From positions 62,001 through 126,000 of the forward strand of contig NZ_BACI01000050.1 of the NCBI RefSeq assembly GCF_000225505.1: DNA of 64,000 nt, in the 5' to 3' direction. The notes under the pieces were generated by a model, which searched no databases, was not told where the DNA came from, and saw nothing but the letters and a program-made list of their open reading frames with translations. This DNA comes from Gordonia alkanivorans NBRC 16433. Its GTDB lineage: Bacteria; Actinomycetota; Actinomycetes; Mycobacteriales; Mycobacteriaceae. How positions within the stretch are numbered: position 1 is the first letter of the stretch; every line of letters begins with the position of its first letter. The position numbers and the translations under genes were made by a program. Of the stretch, positions 44,385-53,661 are shown in pieces.

Positions 44385-44390
44385 TAATCT
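44385..44390 (+). promoter_or_regulatory. Leaderless -10 box of the glutathione peroxidase gene
   Basis: TAATCT, 6 bases, then the ATG at 44397. No ribosome-binding site. Confidence 0.6.
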
Positions 44391-44396
44391 CTCCCC

Positions 44397-44879
44397 ATGG
44401 GCAACATCAAGGACATCCCGGTCACCTCTCTCGACGGCTCCGAAGTCTCGCTGAAGGACTTCGGCGGACCGCTGCTGATCGTCAACGTCGCCAGCAAGTG
44501 CGGCCTCACCCCGCAGTACGAGGGCCTCGAGCAGCTCGCGAAGACCTACGGCGACAAGGGGCTGACCGTCGTGGGCGTGCCCTGCAACCAGTTCATGGGC
44601 CAGGAGCCGGGCACCGCCGAGGAGATCGCGACCTTCTGCTCGACCACCTACGGCGTCACGTTCCCGCTGCTGGAGAAGACCGATGTGAACGGCGACGCGC
44701 GCCATCCGCTGTACGCCGAGCTGACCCAGGCCACCGACGCCGACGGCGAGGCCGGCGACATCCAGTGGAACTTCGAGAAGTTCCTCGTCAACGCCGACGG
44801 TGAGGTCGTCAACCGTTTCCGTCCCCGCACCGAGCCGACCGATCCGACTGTCGTCGCCGCGATCGAATCCGTGCTCTGA
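44397..44879 (+). CDS. Glutathione peroxidase family protein
   Basis: The 160-residue peroxidase has catalytic Cys in NVASKCGLTPQY, Gln in VPCNQFMGQEPG, and the Trp/Asn pair in WNFEKFLV. The Cys replaces selenocysteine. Actinobacteria lack glutathione, so thioredoxin or mycothiol is the likely reductant. It has its own leaderless promoter and stands upstream of purS. Confidence 0.92.
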   Translation: MGNIKDIPVTSLDGSEVSLKDFGGPLLIVNVASKCGLTPQYEGLEQLAKTYGDKGLTVVGVPCNQFMGQEPGTAEEIATFCSTTYGVTFPLLEKTDVNGDARHPLYAELTQATDADGEAGDIQWNFEKFLVNADGEVVNRFRPRTEPTDPTVVAAIESVL

Positions 44880-44947
44880 GTCGATTTGGGGGCACCCGGT
44901 AAGCTGACCAGGCGAGAACTGATCAGTAGAGATTGAGGAGCGGTGCC

Positions 44948-45187
44948 ATGGCGCGAGTGGTGGTCGACGTGATGCCCAAAGCCGAGATTCTCGACCCGCA
45001 GGGGCAGGCCATCGTCGGCGCACTGGGTCGGCTCGGATTCACCGGGATCGGCGACGTCCGTCAGGGCAAGCGCTTCGAGCTCGAGGTCGACGACACCGTC
45101 GACGACGTGACCCTGGAGCGGATCGCCGAAGAGTTGTTGACCAACACGGTGATCGAGAACTTCAACGTCTCCCGGGTCTCGGAGTAG
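44948..45187 (+). CDS. purS: FGAM synthase subunit PurS
   Basis: The 79-residue protein begins [19 protein letters not shown] and contains [15 protein letters not shown]. It is the small structural subunit that joins PurQ and PurL in the multi-subunit FGAM synthase. GGAG is spaced properly before the ATG at 44948. The stop lies 5 bp before purQ. The purL gene is not in this window. Confidence 0.93.
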   Translation: MARVVVDVMPKAEILDPQGQAIVGALGRLGFTGIGDVRQGKRFELEVDDTVDDVTLERIAEELLTNTVIENFNVSRVSE

Positions 45188-45192
45188 GCGGC

Positions 45193-45873
45193 ATGACAGC
45201 TCGTATCGGTGTCATCACCTTCCCGGGCACCCTCGACGACGTCGATGCCGCCCGCGCGGTCCGGCTCGCCGGCGCCGAACCCGTTGCGCTGTGGCACGGC
45301 GACGCCGACCTGAAGGGTGTCGACGCGGTCATCGTGCCCGGCGGCTTCTCCTACGGTGACTATCTCCGCGCCGGAGCCATCGCGCGCTTCGCGCCGGTCA
45401 TGGGTTCGGTCGTCGAGGCGGCGGGCAAGGGCATGCCGGTCCTGGGGATCTGCAACGGATTCCAGGTTCTGTGCGAAGCCGGCCTGCTGCCGGGTGCGCT
45501 GACCCGTAACGAGGGTCTGCACTTCATCTGCCGCGATGAGTGGCTGCGGGTCGAGAACAACACGACCGCGTGGACGACGCGTTTCGAGCGCGGCGCGGAG
45601 ATCCTGATCCCGCTGAAGTCCGGCGAGGGCCGCTACGTGGCGTCGGAGCGCAAACTCGAGGAACTCGAGGGCGAGGGTCTGATCGTGTTCACCTACCCGG
45701 AGCGCAATCCCAACGGGTCGGCACTCGACATCGCGGGGATCTCCAGCCCGAACGGCCGGATCGTCGGTCTCATGCCGCATCCCGAGCACGCGACCGAGGC
45801 CCTGACCGGCCCGAGCGACGACGGGCTCGGCCTGTTCTACTCGGTGATCGACTCGGTCCTCGCCTCGGTGTGA
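45193..45873 (+). CDS. purQ: FGAM synthase glutaminase subunit PurQ
   Basis: The 226-residue class I glutamine amidotransferase has nucleophile Cys in [10 protein letters not shown] and the His-Glu pair in [21 protein letters not shown] forms the oxyanion region. It supplies ammonia to PurL. It is cotranscribed with purS, and an M18 aminopeptidase gene follows after 10 bp. Confidence 0.95.
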   Translation: MTARIGVITFPGTLDDVDAARAVRLAGAEPVALWHGDADLKGVDAVIVPGGFSYGDYLRAGAIARFAPVMGSVVEAAGKGMPVLGICNGFQVLCEAGLLPGALTRNEGLHFICRDEWLRVENNTTAWTTRFERGAEILIPLKSGEGRYVASERKLEELEGEGLIVFTYPERNPNGSALDIAGISSPNGRIVGLMPHPEHATEALTGPSDDGLGLFYSVIDSVLASV

Positions 45874-45883
45874 GTGCGTCCGG

Positions 45884-47176
45884 ATGAGCGACGCAGCGCC
45901 GAGGATCCCGACAAGCGCGTCGGCGGCCGGGCTCGGTGAGTTCATCGACGCCTCGCCGTCGCCGTTCCACGTCTGCGCCACGGTCGCCCGCGAGCTCGAG
46001 AATGCTGGATACACAAGGCTTTTCGAGGAGCAGGCGTGGCCGGCTGCGGTCAGCGCGGCGTCGTCGAAGTCCTATGTGATCCGCGGCGGTTCGATCATCG
46101 CCTGGGAGACCGGCGACGGTACCGCCTTCCGCATCGTCGGCGGCCACACCGACAGCCCCAACCTCCGGTTGAAGCAGCATCCCGACCGCACGTCGGCCGG
46201 GATGGCGATGATCGCGCTCGAACCCTACGGCGGCGCCTGGCTCAACTCCTGGCTCGACCGAGATCTCGGTCTGTCCGGTCGGCTCGCCTATCGGGCGGGA
46301 GATCGGGTGGCGCACACCCTCGTCCACGTGACCGAGGCGGTGGTGCGGGTGCCGCAGCTGGCGATCCACCTGTCGGAGGACCGCAAGGGTGTCTCACCCG
46401 ATCCGCAGCGACACGTCAACGGTCTCTGGGGTCTCGACGACGCCACCCCGGACGTTCTCGGCTGGGTCGCGGAGTACGCGGGCATCGACCCCGACACCCT
46501 GTTGGGCTGGGAACTGATGACCCACGACGTCGCGCCGTCGGCGGTGATCGGTGCGGCCGAGAACCTGCTCAGCGCACCGCGTCTGGACAATCAGGGCACC
46601 TGCTACGCGGGTCTGCGGGCGCTGCTCGACGGGTCGTCGTCGGCGCATACGCGAGTGCTGGCGCTGTTCGACCACGAGGAAGTCGGCAGCGGCTCTGAGC
46701 GTGGCGCGGCGTCGGACTTCCTGGCCTCGATCTGCGAGCGGATCGTGTTGTCGCGCGGCGGTTCCCGCTCCGACTATCTGCAAGCGATGGCCGGGAGCGT
46801 GTGCCTGTCCGGCGACATGGCGCATGCGACGCACCCGAACTATCCGGAACGCCACGAGCCCGGCCATCGCATCTCGATCGGCGGCGGCCCGGTGCTCAAG
46901 GTGAACCAGAATCTTCGTTACGCCTCGGATGCGTTGGGAGAAGCCATCTTCGCGGTGGCGTGCGACGATGCGGGCGTGCCGATGCAGCGATACGTCCACC
47001 GCGCGGATCTGCCCTGCGGCTCGACGATCGGACCGATCACCGCGACCCGCACGGGCCTCACCACGATCGACGTCGGCGCGCCGCAGCTCGCGATGCACTC
47101 CGCGCGCGAACTGATGGGTGCCGCCGACGTGCCGATGTATTCCGCTGCGTTGCAAGCCTTCTTGGCTCGGAACTGA
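45884..47176 (+). CDS. pepC: M18-family aminopeptidase
   Basis: The 430-residue metalloaminopeptidase of the aspartyl aminopeptidase family starts with the typical [16 protein letters not shown]. Metal and catalytic motifs are [27 protein letters not shown] and [12 protein letters not shown]. It removes N-terminal acidic or neutral residues from peptides in the cytoplasm. It is packed 10 bp behind purQ, so it likely shares the purS-purQ transcript. Related to Rv0800 of M. tuberculosis. Confidence 0.92.
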   Translation: MSDAAPRIPTSASAAGLGEFIDASPSPFHVCATVARELENAGYTRLFEEQAWPAAVSAASSKSYVIRGGSIIAWETGDGTAFRIVGGHTDSPNLRLKQHPDRTSAGMAMIALEPYGGAWLNSWLDRDLGLSGRLAYRAGDRVAHTLVHVTEAVVRVPQLAIHLSEDRKGVSPDPQRHVNGLWGLDDATPDVLGWVAEYAGIDPDTLLGWELMTHDVAPSAVIGAAENLLSAPRLDNQGTCYAGLRALLDGSSSAHTRVLALFDHEEVGSGSERGAASDFLASICERIVLSRGGSRSDYLQAMAGSVCLSGDMAHATHPNYPERHEPGHRISIGGGPVLKVNQNLRYASDALGEAIFAVACDDAGVPMQRYVHRADLPCGSTIGPITATRTGLTTIDVGAPQLAMHSARELMGAADVPMYSAALQAFLARN

Positions 47177-47177
47177 A

Positions 47178-47945
47178 TCAGTAGGAGCGGGCGAACCCGA
47201 GCACGTTGTTCACGTACTCCATGGAGTTGTTGTAGCGCAGGATCGCGGTGGTCAGCGACGCCGGGTTGCGCAGGTCCAGACCCTCGTCGCACAGGTAGCG
47301 ACCGGTGGTCAGCGCGGCGTCGAAGATGTTCTGCGGGTCCGCTTTTCCGTCACCGTTGCCGTCGGCGGCGTAGGCCTTCCAGGTGGACGGCAGGAACTGC
47401 ATGGGGCCGACTGCGCGGTCGTAGGTCGCGTCGCCGTCGAGCTCGCCGCCGTCGGTGTCGCTGATGACCTCGTTGCCGCCGAGCGAGCCGTCGAGGAGGG
47501 GGCCGAAGATGGCGCTGCGGAGCACGCCGTCGGGATTGACGTTGCCCTGGTCGGCGTGATGGGACTCCACCTTGCCGATGCCGGCGATGACCTTCCAGTC
47601 GATGCCGCAGCGAGGGGTGGTGTCGGTGAGGGTACTCGCGGCCTTCTTGTAGGCGTCGTAGTTGGTCACGGGGACAGCGCCGGAGGTGACGCTCGCCGGG
47701 CGGATGACCGGGGCGTGTGCCGGCTTGGGGGCCGGGGCGACCGGGTGCACCTTCGCAGCGGGGGTGAGAGCGGGGGCCGCGGTGGCCGTCACGCCCGTGG
47801 GGAGGCTGCTGGGCTCCGGGGCGGCTGTCGGATGCGACAGCTCGGCTCCTGCGGTGGCCGCGCCTGCCAGGACCCCGACGGGGAGGAGGGCCGTGGCCCA
47901 CAGCGGTGTGCGTGTTTTCTTCCGTGGCTTGGAATGCTTACCCAA
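47178..47945 (-). CDS. Secreted lytic transglycosylase
   Basis: The 255-residue protein has a basic N-terminus, a signal/TM helix (LWATALLPVGVLAGAATAGA), an Ala/Pro-rich linker to about residue 90, and a catalytic domain. The catalytic Glu is in IGKVESHH. AVGPMQFLPSTWKAY and DPQNIFDAALTTGRYLC are typical of SLT_2/MltB-type enzymes. It would cleave peptidoglycan glycan chains. The start is TTG at 47945; an in-frame stop lies just upstream, so no ATG or GTG is available nearby. Confidence 0.87.
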   Translation of the reverse strand: MGKHSKPRKKTRTPLWATALLPVGVLAGAATAGAELSHPTAAPEPSSLPTGVTATAAPALTPAAKVHPVAPAPKPAHAPVIRPASVTSGAVPVTNYDAYKKAASTLTDTTPRCGIDWKVIAGIGKVESHHADQGNVNPDGVLRSAIFGPLLDGSLGGNEVISDTDGGELDGDATYDRAVGPMQFLPSTWKAYAADGNGDGKADPQNIFDAALTTGRYLCDEGLDLRNPASLTTAILRYNNSMEYVNNVLGFARSY

Positions 47946-48131
47946 AACTGACTGACCTCACGTGTACTGCTTGTGGTTCGTGCTTTCGGAACCGAGCCGA
48001 CCGTACACGTGGTCGTGAGCAAAGCGTTATCTTCCCGTGACCAACGCGGGTATGGACACCAGGTCAGGTTTGTGTCTGCGCAGGTCGTCGCGTGGACGCC
48101 GCCGACAATGTGAAACGGCGCACACACGGGT
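47946..48131. other. Upstream region of the transglycosylase gene
   Basis: These 186 bp hold no gene. On the plus strand GTTAT-CTTCCC-GTGAC (48026-48041 area) loosely resembles the GTNAC direct repeats bound by MtrA, which controls cell-wall hydrolases. The match is weak. No riboswitch fold was evident by eye. Confidence 0.3.
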
Positions 48132-49442
48132 TCAGTTCGGGCGCAGAACGGACATCGTGGAACCCTCGCTGAGCACGATGTAACCCTCGACGACCTTGAT
48201 CAATCCGGGCGAACCGACGCCCTGTTCCCAGGCCACACTGTTCTCAGGTGTCAGGGCAGTCAGCTGGCCCTGGTTCGACAGGATCATGGTGGTGCCCGTC
48301 GATCCGATGCAGGCCGGATTGGCCAGGATTGGTTGCTCCGGACCGGGCGGCGGACCGCTGCCGATGTGATCGCCGTCGGCGAGCGCGTACGTCGTCCGCG
48401 ACCCGTCGAGGCGTCCGAAGTTCACCAGTGAGCCGCAGGCAATGGCGCCCGACTTCGACAGTTCGCGGTCGCTGATCCGCCACAGTGCGCCCTGCCGAGC
48501 CGGATCGCGCACCTCGTACTCGCCGCGATCGGCGAAGATGCGGTTGGAGGCGGTCAGCAGCGGCAGCGTCGACGGCCCGGATTCGACCTGCAGGCCCTCC
48601 GAGTCGTCGACGGGGTCGGGGTCGACGCGTCCGTTGATCGTGGCGTACGTGGTGACACGCTCGGCGTTGTAGTCCTGGTGCTCGACGGTGACGCCCGTCG
48701 GATAGAGGGCGATGTCGCACTGGTCGCAGGCGATGCGGTTGTCGCCGTTCGTCGGGTTGACCAGGAACTGGCTGGCATCGGCGGTCTTGACGACGACGAT
48801 GTCGCCGGTGACCTCGATGTCGACGACCGGTGCCGCGAAGGTGCGTGCCCAGATGGTCTTGCCGGCCGGCGTGTTCAACGAGAGCTGGTGACCGACCCGG
48901 TTGACCCGTAGGAAGTTGTTGCCGAGTCCCACGACCTTCTTGGTGTCGAGGTATCGGGCCGTCTGCGTCGGGACCCCGGCGTCGTCGACGAGATAGAAGC
49001 CGTCGTCGAGCGGGGTGCCGAGTTGGACAGCGCACCCGACCTGGCCGGCCTCGTTGAAGGCGCAGTCGCCCTGGCCGGCGTTGACCGGGGAGTCCCAGAG
49101 GAGACGGCCGTTGCGGCGGTCCACCATCGTGAACGAGCGGCCCAGACCCGACGGGTAGGCGATGAGCCAGCCCTCGTCGGAGGTGTCGACGACCTGAATG
49201 GTCACCTCGTCGCGATAGTCGGGGAGATCCTCGTGGCCGACGATGGTCCAGGCGATGGACGGCGCACGGTGGTAGTCGCGCAGTTCCCCGTAGGCGTACT
49301 CGGCGTCGTCCACCTGGTACTTGCCGCCGGAGAGCACCACTCCGACGGTGACGAGCATTGCTGCGCAGAGGATCAGTACGACCGTCCCGATGCCGAACGG
49401 CAGGCGCGCGGAAAGCGCCCGGGCGCGGGAGCGTGAGGACAT
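48132..49442 (-). CDS. Membrane-anchored PQQ-like beta-propeller protein
   Basis: The 436-residue protein has one N-terminal TM helix (GIGTVVLILCAAMLVTVGVVL) and an external domain of repeated strands such as GRLLWDSPVNAG, GKTIWARTF and NSVAWEQGV, the pattern of PQQ-like/quinoprotein propellers. Two Cys pairs, including IACDQCDIAL, may form disulfides. No catalytic signature is visible, so it may be structural or sensory. Its ATG shares the CATG at 49440-49443 with an in-frame ATG of the divergent gene. Confidence 0.75.
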   Translation of the reverse strand: MSSRSRARALSARLPFGIGTVVLILCAAMLVTVGVVLSGGKYQVDDAEYAYGELRDYHRAPSIAWTIVGHEDLPDYRDEVTIQVVDTSDEGWLIAYPSGLGRSFTMVDRRNGRLLWDSPVNAGQGDCAFNEAGQVGCAVQLGTPLDDGFYLVDDAGVPTQTARYLDTKKVVGLGNNFLRVNRVGHQLSLNTPAGKTIWARTFAAPVVDIEVTGDIVVVKTADASQFLVNPTNGDNRIACDQCDIALYPTGVTVEHQDYNAERVTTYATINGRVDPDPVDDSEGLQVESGPSTLPLLTASNRIFADRGEYEVRDPARQGALWRISDRELSKSGAIACGSLVNFGRLDGSRTTYALADGDHIGSGPPPGPEQPILANPACIGSTGTTMILSNQGQLTALTPENSVAWEQGVGSPGLIKVVEGYIVLSEGSTMSVLRPN

Positions 49443-49494
49443 GGCTAAGAGTGAACCATGGCGTTTCCGCGGGCCACGAGGTGCACTGTTCTCT

Positions 49495-49968
49495 ATGGAC
49501 CCACTGCAGGATGTACTGGTGACCCTCACGGTCGTGACCACGGGACTCAGCGCTGGTGTGCTGGCAGGTTTCGGCTACGCCGTGATCCCCGGACTGACCC
49601 GCGCCGGCGCCGACGTCGCGGTCGTGGCGATGCAACGAATGAACACTGCCATCCTCAATCCGCTGTTCGCGGTCATCTTCGGCGGTGGCGTCGTGTTCGG
49701 TGCCCTCGGTACCTGGGCCGCATGGAATGACGGGCTGCGCTGGTGGGTCCTCGCCGCGACCCTCCTCACGCTGCTCGGCATCGTCATCACCATGACGGTG
49801 AACGTCCCGGCCAACAACCGCCTCGATGCCGCCGCCGATGTCCACGGCACGGAGGCAGACCGGGTCTGGGCGGAATTCACGTCAGTGTGGATGCCGTGGA
49901 ACATCGTTCGATCGGTGCTCACCACCGCTGCGGTCGTCGTCCTGGTGGTCGGGTTGCTCGTGGGTTAG
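49495..49968 (+). CDS. DUF1772 membrane protein (anthrone-oxygenase-like)
   Basis: The 157-residue protein has four TM helices and the DUF1772 signs LSAGVLAGFGYAVIPGL, MNTAILNPLF and NVPANNRLD, with a C-terminal VWMPWNIVRSV. Some members act as cofactor-free oxygenases; most are uncharacterised. The ATG at 49495 begins homology; an in-frame ATG at 49441 would overlap the divergent start. It is convergent with the HNH gene, overlapping by 4 bp. Confidence 0.82.
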   Translation: MDPLQDVLVTLTVVTTGLSAGVLAGFGYAVIPGLTRAGADVAVVAMQRMNTAILNPLFAVIFGGGVVFGALGTWAAWNDGLRWWVLAATLLTLLGIVITMTVNVPANNRLDAAADVHGTEADRVWAEFTSVWMPWNIVRSVLTTAAVVVLVVGLLVG

Positions 49969-51527
49969 AACGGGGGCGGGCCGTCCGCGGCCTCGCGGCG
50001 TTCGCGCTCGCGGAGGTTGCGGGCACGCTCCGCCCGCCGGCGTGCGTGCTTGTGCGCGAGCCGGTTGCTGGTGGGCGGGGTGTCGTCCCCGGTGATGACC
50101 CGTGGGGTCGGTGGGGCTTGGGGTGGCTGTTCGTAGCGGATACGACGCAGGTTCGGGAAGAAGTCCTCGAGGTTCTCGGCGTCACCGGGGATGACGAACC
50201 CCTCGGACGTGCGGTACTCGGTGACCAGGTGGCCGTCGTCGTCGCGGTACTGGACGTCGATCCAGTCGCCGAACGTCTTGTGCAGGTGCCCGAACCGGCA
50301 CTTGGCGTTCAAGTTCTCACTCGATGTGGCCCCACCCTGGGCGGGATTGGTGTGGTCGTACTCGGCGACGTGGTCCAGATCGGAGTCGAAAGCCGAACAC
50401 CCGCAGCCGGGTTCGGTGCAATAGCCGTCACGCACCCGCACGAAGTCAGCACACGCGGTGGTGGGCCGGTACGGGTCGGCGGCTTGCGCACCGGGGTAGA
50501 CGATCACGACGTCTTTCGACGGGACGTCCTCGACGACGATGCGGGCCGGTGGTGTGCGGACCGGGGTGACGGGTGTGATGGTGGAGTCCGACCGTTCGGC
50601 GAGATCGCGGACGTGGTCGTCGGAGATGACGCCGGCGCCGTCGACCCAACCGATCCCTGGTGCCCCGGCGAGGGTGGCGGCGTCGGTGACGACGTGGATG
50701 ACGACCTCGGTGCTCACCGACCGGACCACTTTGGCGGGGTCGGGGATCTCGGCGTCACAGTCCTCTCGCTGGCATTGGCAGTCGAAGATGGTGCCGGTCA
50801 GCAGAGCGAACATGGCATCGGAGTTGCGCTGGTTACGGTTGCGGCCGTCGTGGGCGCAGACGGTGTCGGCGAGCGCTTTCACTGCTTTCGCGGCGATGCG
50901 AATGTTCTCCGCGGCCATCACGCCGGTGATCTCACCGGTGCCGTCGGTGAAGTTCTCGGTCCACATACCGCGCTTGTCCAACGCTTCACGACGCCGCTCC
51001 CGTACCGCGTCAGGATCGTGACGGAAGACGAGGCGATCGACCATGTCACGCAGCTTCGGTGTGGTCCAGGCGCCCTTCCTGGTGCGCAGGATGCGTTCGA
51101 TCTCGGTATCGAGGTCCGCGATGACCGCGGCGTCGGAAATGAGGTCGGTGCGGGAGATGACCGTCTGGATCAACTGCCGCGACAGGATGCCGTCGCGCAG
51201 GGTGGTCAGCACTTTCGGTAGCCGGTCACGCAGGGCGAGCGCTTCACCCACCCACTGATCGGCCTGGTAGCGGGTGATGGCGCCCTCACGGCAGACCCGG
51301 GTCACCATCTCGGTGTAGCGGTCGATGAAGAACCCGCCCTGAGTGTTGACCACGAGCTGGTCGTAGACGGTGACGATCGACTCATACCGGCACCACGCCA
51401 GATAAGCCTCACCATGGCGGATCGAACCGAACCGTTTCATATGGGTTGCGGTGTCAGAGCGTTCAGGGTGGGCAGGATCGACCCCGGCGAGGAACTCGCC
51501 CGGTAGATCGGTCCACGTATCTGACAC
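49965..51527 (-). CDS. HNH endonuclease, 13E12/DUF222 family
   Basis: The 520-residue protein has an N-terminal DUF222 domain (residues ~20-330) and a C-terminal HNH domain. The HNH domain shows RDGYCTEPGCGC, DLDHVAEYDHTNPAQGG, and ENLNAKCRFGHLHKTFGDW, with zinc-type cysteines. Many copies of this family occur in mycobacteria and Gordonia, and its role is unknown, perhaps as selfish nuclease genes. The GTG at 51527 has GGGGGC upstream. The tail after the HNH core is Pro/Arg-rich. Confidence 0.88.
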   Translation of the reverse strand: MSDTWTDLPGEFLAGVDPAHPERSDTATHMKRFGSIRHGEAYLAWCRYESIVTVYDQLVVNTQGGFFIDRYTEMVTRVCREGAITRYQADQWVGEALALRDRLPKVLTTLRDGILSRQLIQTVISRTDLISDAAVIADLDTEIERILRTRKGAWTTPKLRDMVDRLVFRHDPDAVRERRREALDKRGMWTENFTDGTGEITGVMAAENIRIAAKAVKALADTVCAHDGRNRNQRNSDAMFALLTGTIFDCQCQREDCDAEIPDPAKVVRSVSTEVVIHVVTDAATLAGAPGIGWVDGAGVISDDHVRDLAERSDSTITPVTPVRTPPARIVVEDVPSKDVVIVYPGAQAADPYRPTTACADFVRVRDGYCTEPGCGCSAFDSDLDHVAEYDHTNPAQGGATSSENLNAKCRFGHLHKTFGDWIDVQYRDDDGHLVTEYRTSEGFVIPGDAENLEDFFPNLRRIRYEQPPQAPPTPRVITGDDTPPTSNRLAHKHARRRAERARNLRERERREAADGPPPF

Positions 51528-51748
51528 GCTGCCCCCACAACGTCTACAGCCCAACCTGGTTGGCTGAATCTGTTACCAACCAATCTAAAGCAACCCACCG
51601 ACAACAACGGAAATCCATCCACAGCGCCCGCAGCTAATCACCTGTGCGGCAGTCGGTTACGTCGAAATGAAGTCGCACGCGACATCAATACGGCGACACG
51701 ACCTCGATCGAAGTCGCGTCGCCGAAATGACGTCTGTCAGTCGCGTCC
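51528..51748. other. Intergenic region between HNH and VOC genes
   Basis: These 221 bp are more AT-rich than their surroundings. They hold the HNH gene promoter region and the 3' flank of the VOC gene. Similar segments CGAAATGAAGTCG and CGAAATGACGTC occur twice (about 51662 and 51721). No gene or RNA was recognised. Confidence 0.4.
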
Positions 51749-53074
51749 TCAGAACAACTGGCCGAGGTAGAACTGCGTTCCCTGGTCGTCGGTGCATCGG
51801 GCCGAGACGCCGTATGGCGCAGTGCGGGGTTCCTCGAGGACGCCGCCGCCGGCGGCGCGGACACGCTCGACCGCTGCTTCGACATCATCGGTCACCCACA
51901 TCGGTACTGCGACGGAAGTGTCGGCGCCACCGGCGATCCCGACCTGGGGTCGGCCGTCGTCGACCTCCCAGCCGTCGTCGATCCGCCCGCCGTGGAACGT
52001 CCAGCCGAGTACCGAACCGTAGAAGTCGCGGAAGCGGGCGCTGTCCGGGGTCATCACGGTGAGGTAGCTCATCGCTCCGATGCCGCGCGGGTGTTGGTCG
52101 GGTCGGACGTCGCCGGGTTCGGGGGCGAACACTGCGAAACGCACGCCCTGCGCATCGACGGCATCGACGACTCGGTGACCGTCGGGGCTCGTCCCGAACT
52201 CGCCCTGTCCGCCGGCCGCGACGATACGGGCTTGTGCTGCCTCGAGATCGTCGACGGCATACGCGCAGAACACGGTTGGTTCGCCGTCGGTCTCGAAGAT
52301 CCCGAGCCGATGCCCGACGTTGATCACGCGACGCCCCTCGGGATCGAACTCCCAGCCGAGGGCGGCGGCGTAGAAGCGTCGGGCCCGCGCGGCGTCGGGG
52401 ATGTTCAGAGACATGTAGCCGATGTCGCCCTGACGAATCCGATCGGAGAGCTGCGCCTTCGACGGCCCGGTCAGCATCCAGCGGTGACCGAACGGGTCGA
52501 CGATGACGCCGGTGCGTGAGCCATACGCCTCGTAGGGTTCACGGGTCACGGCGGCGCCCGCGCGCGCGGCGGTGGCGACCGCGGCGTCGGTGTCGTCGAC
52601 GGCGAGCATCAGGCTCACCGAGACGTGGCCGGGATCGGGCGCCCGCAATCCGAGGTCGGGGAACTCGGCGGCGAGATAGATTACGCCGCCGCCGATCTCG
52701 AGCTCCGCATGGCCGATCGCGCCGTCGTCCATGACGATCGGTTCACCGCGGAGTCGTGCGCCGAGGTTCGCGGTGTACCAGTCGATGGCGGCCTGCGACT
52801 CTGCCACGGTGAGGTAGGGGAGCGCTCCCGGTCGCTCGACCACGGGCACCGTGCTGCTCGTCGCCTCTACGGTGGCGGCCTCGTCGAATTGTGTTGCGGT
52901 GGACATGATGACTCCTTGCGGTAGTGTCGCCCCGCGTTCGAGTCGGTCGCGCAAGGACGCGGCGAAACCGCGGTCGGGTTCGACGGGATCGTCGAAGCCG
53001 GGCGTATCGGCTGCGCGCAGGACGTGCAACGGATCCCGTGCCTCGCCGAAGCGTGTGCTGTTCCGGGGGCTCAT
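51749..53074 (-). CDS. VOC-family protein with three glyoxalase-like units
   Basis: The 441-residue protein has an N-terminal ~57-residue segment (RDPLHVLRAADTPGFDDPV, FAASLRDRLERG), then three VOC units of about 120 residues, each beginning near LPYLTV, IGYMSLNIPDAARARRFY and MSYLTVMTPDSARFRDFY. It likely binds a small molecule; dioxygenase or resistance roles are possible. The start at 53074 overlaps the ECF sigma stop by 4 bp. The internal ATG at 52905 would remove the N-terminal segment, which reads as real protein, so the longer form is preferred. Confidence 0.8.
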   Translation of the reverse strand: MSPRNSTRFGEARDPLHVLRAADTPGFDDPVEPDRGFAASLRDRLERGATLPQGVIMSTATQFDEAATVEATSSTVPVVERPGALPYLTVAESQAAIDWYTANLGARLRGEPIVMDDGAIGHAELEIGGGVIYLAAEFPDLGLRAPDPGHVSVSLMLAVDDTDAAVATAARAGAAVTREPYEAYGSRTGVIVDPFGHRWMLTGPSKAQLSDRIRQGDIGYMSLNIPDAARARRFYAAALGWEFDPEGRRVINVGHRLGIFETDGEPTVFCAYAVDDLEAAQARIVAAGGQGEFGTSPDGHRVVDAVDAQGVRFAVFAPEPGDVRPDQHPRGIGAMSYLTVMTPDSARFRDFYGSVLGWTFHGGRIDDGWEVDDGRPQVGIAGGADTSVAVPMWVTDDVEAAVERVRAAGGGVLEEPRTAPYGVSARCTDDQGTQFYLGQLF

Positions 53075-53628
53075 GCGTGACCTCCTCTCCCGCTGCTCTG
53101 GCGTTGTGGTTCGGGGTAGGCCGCGCGGAAGGCGCGCTTCGCGCGGGTGAGAAGCGCCTCGGTCGCACCGACCGTGCGGCCGAGGGTCTCGGCGCATTCA
53201 CCGACCGGCAGGTCATCGACATAGCGCAACGTGAGCACTGCACGGTGGATCGGCGACAGCTGCCCCAGCGTGTGGTGGGCGACCATGCGGTCGAGTTCGG
53301 CATCCCACGGGTCGTCCCCGCGGTCGGGGACGTCCTCGACCGGTTCCGGCGTACGTTGGGCGCGCCGCCAGTGATCGGCGAGCTTGTGCCGCGCGATCCC
53401 GATCAGCCACGGAGTCGTCGGTTCGGTGTCCCGGTGCCGACGGACGGAGTCCATCGCCGCCAGGAAGGTTTCCGAGGTCACGTCCTCCGCGGTCCGGCGA
53501 TCCGCGCAGCGACGGACGACGAACCCGTAGACGGCCGGCAGTGCCTGGTCGTACACCGCCAGCAATCCCTCTGGTCCAGAAGACGCCGCTTGGTCGCTGC
53601 TCACGTCTACATCGTCGTGTGCGGGCAC
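53071..53628 (-). CDS. ECF sigma factor
   Basis: The 185-residue sigma-70 relative has region 2 (VYGFVVRRCADRRTAEDVTSETFLAAM in parts) and region 4 (LSPIHRAVLTLRYVDDLPVGECAETLGRTVGATEALLTRAKRAFR in parts). No anti-sigma gene is adjacent. Its stop overlaps the start of the VOC gene (ATGA), so the VOC protein may be its partner or main target. It lies 33 bp downstream of the alpha/beta hydrolase gene, so a three-gene operon is likely. The start is probably the GTG at 53628. Confidence 0.87.
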   Translation of the reverse strand: MPAHDDVDVSSDQAASSGPEGLLAVYDQALPAVYGFVVRRCADRRTAEDVTSETFLAAMDSVRRHRDTEPTTPWLIGIARHKLADHWRRAQRTPEPVEDVPDRGDDPWDAELDRMVAHHTLGQLSPIHRAVLTLRYVDDLPVGECAETLGRTVGATEALLTRAKRAFRAAYPEPQRQSSGRGGHA

Positions 53629-53661
53629 CGGAATCCGACGCCCTTCGGCGAAGAATTTCTC

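Noticed and set aside
52743-53303. Second frame across the ECF/VOC junction
   Set aside because: It is a shifted reading of the same strand with no motif. The ECF and VOC frames explain the region with a clean 4-bp overlap.
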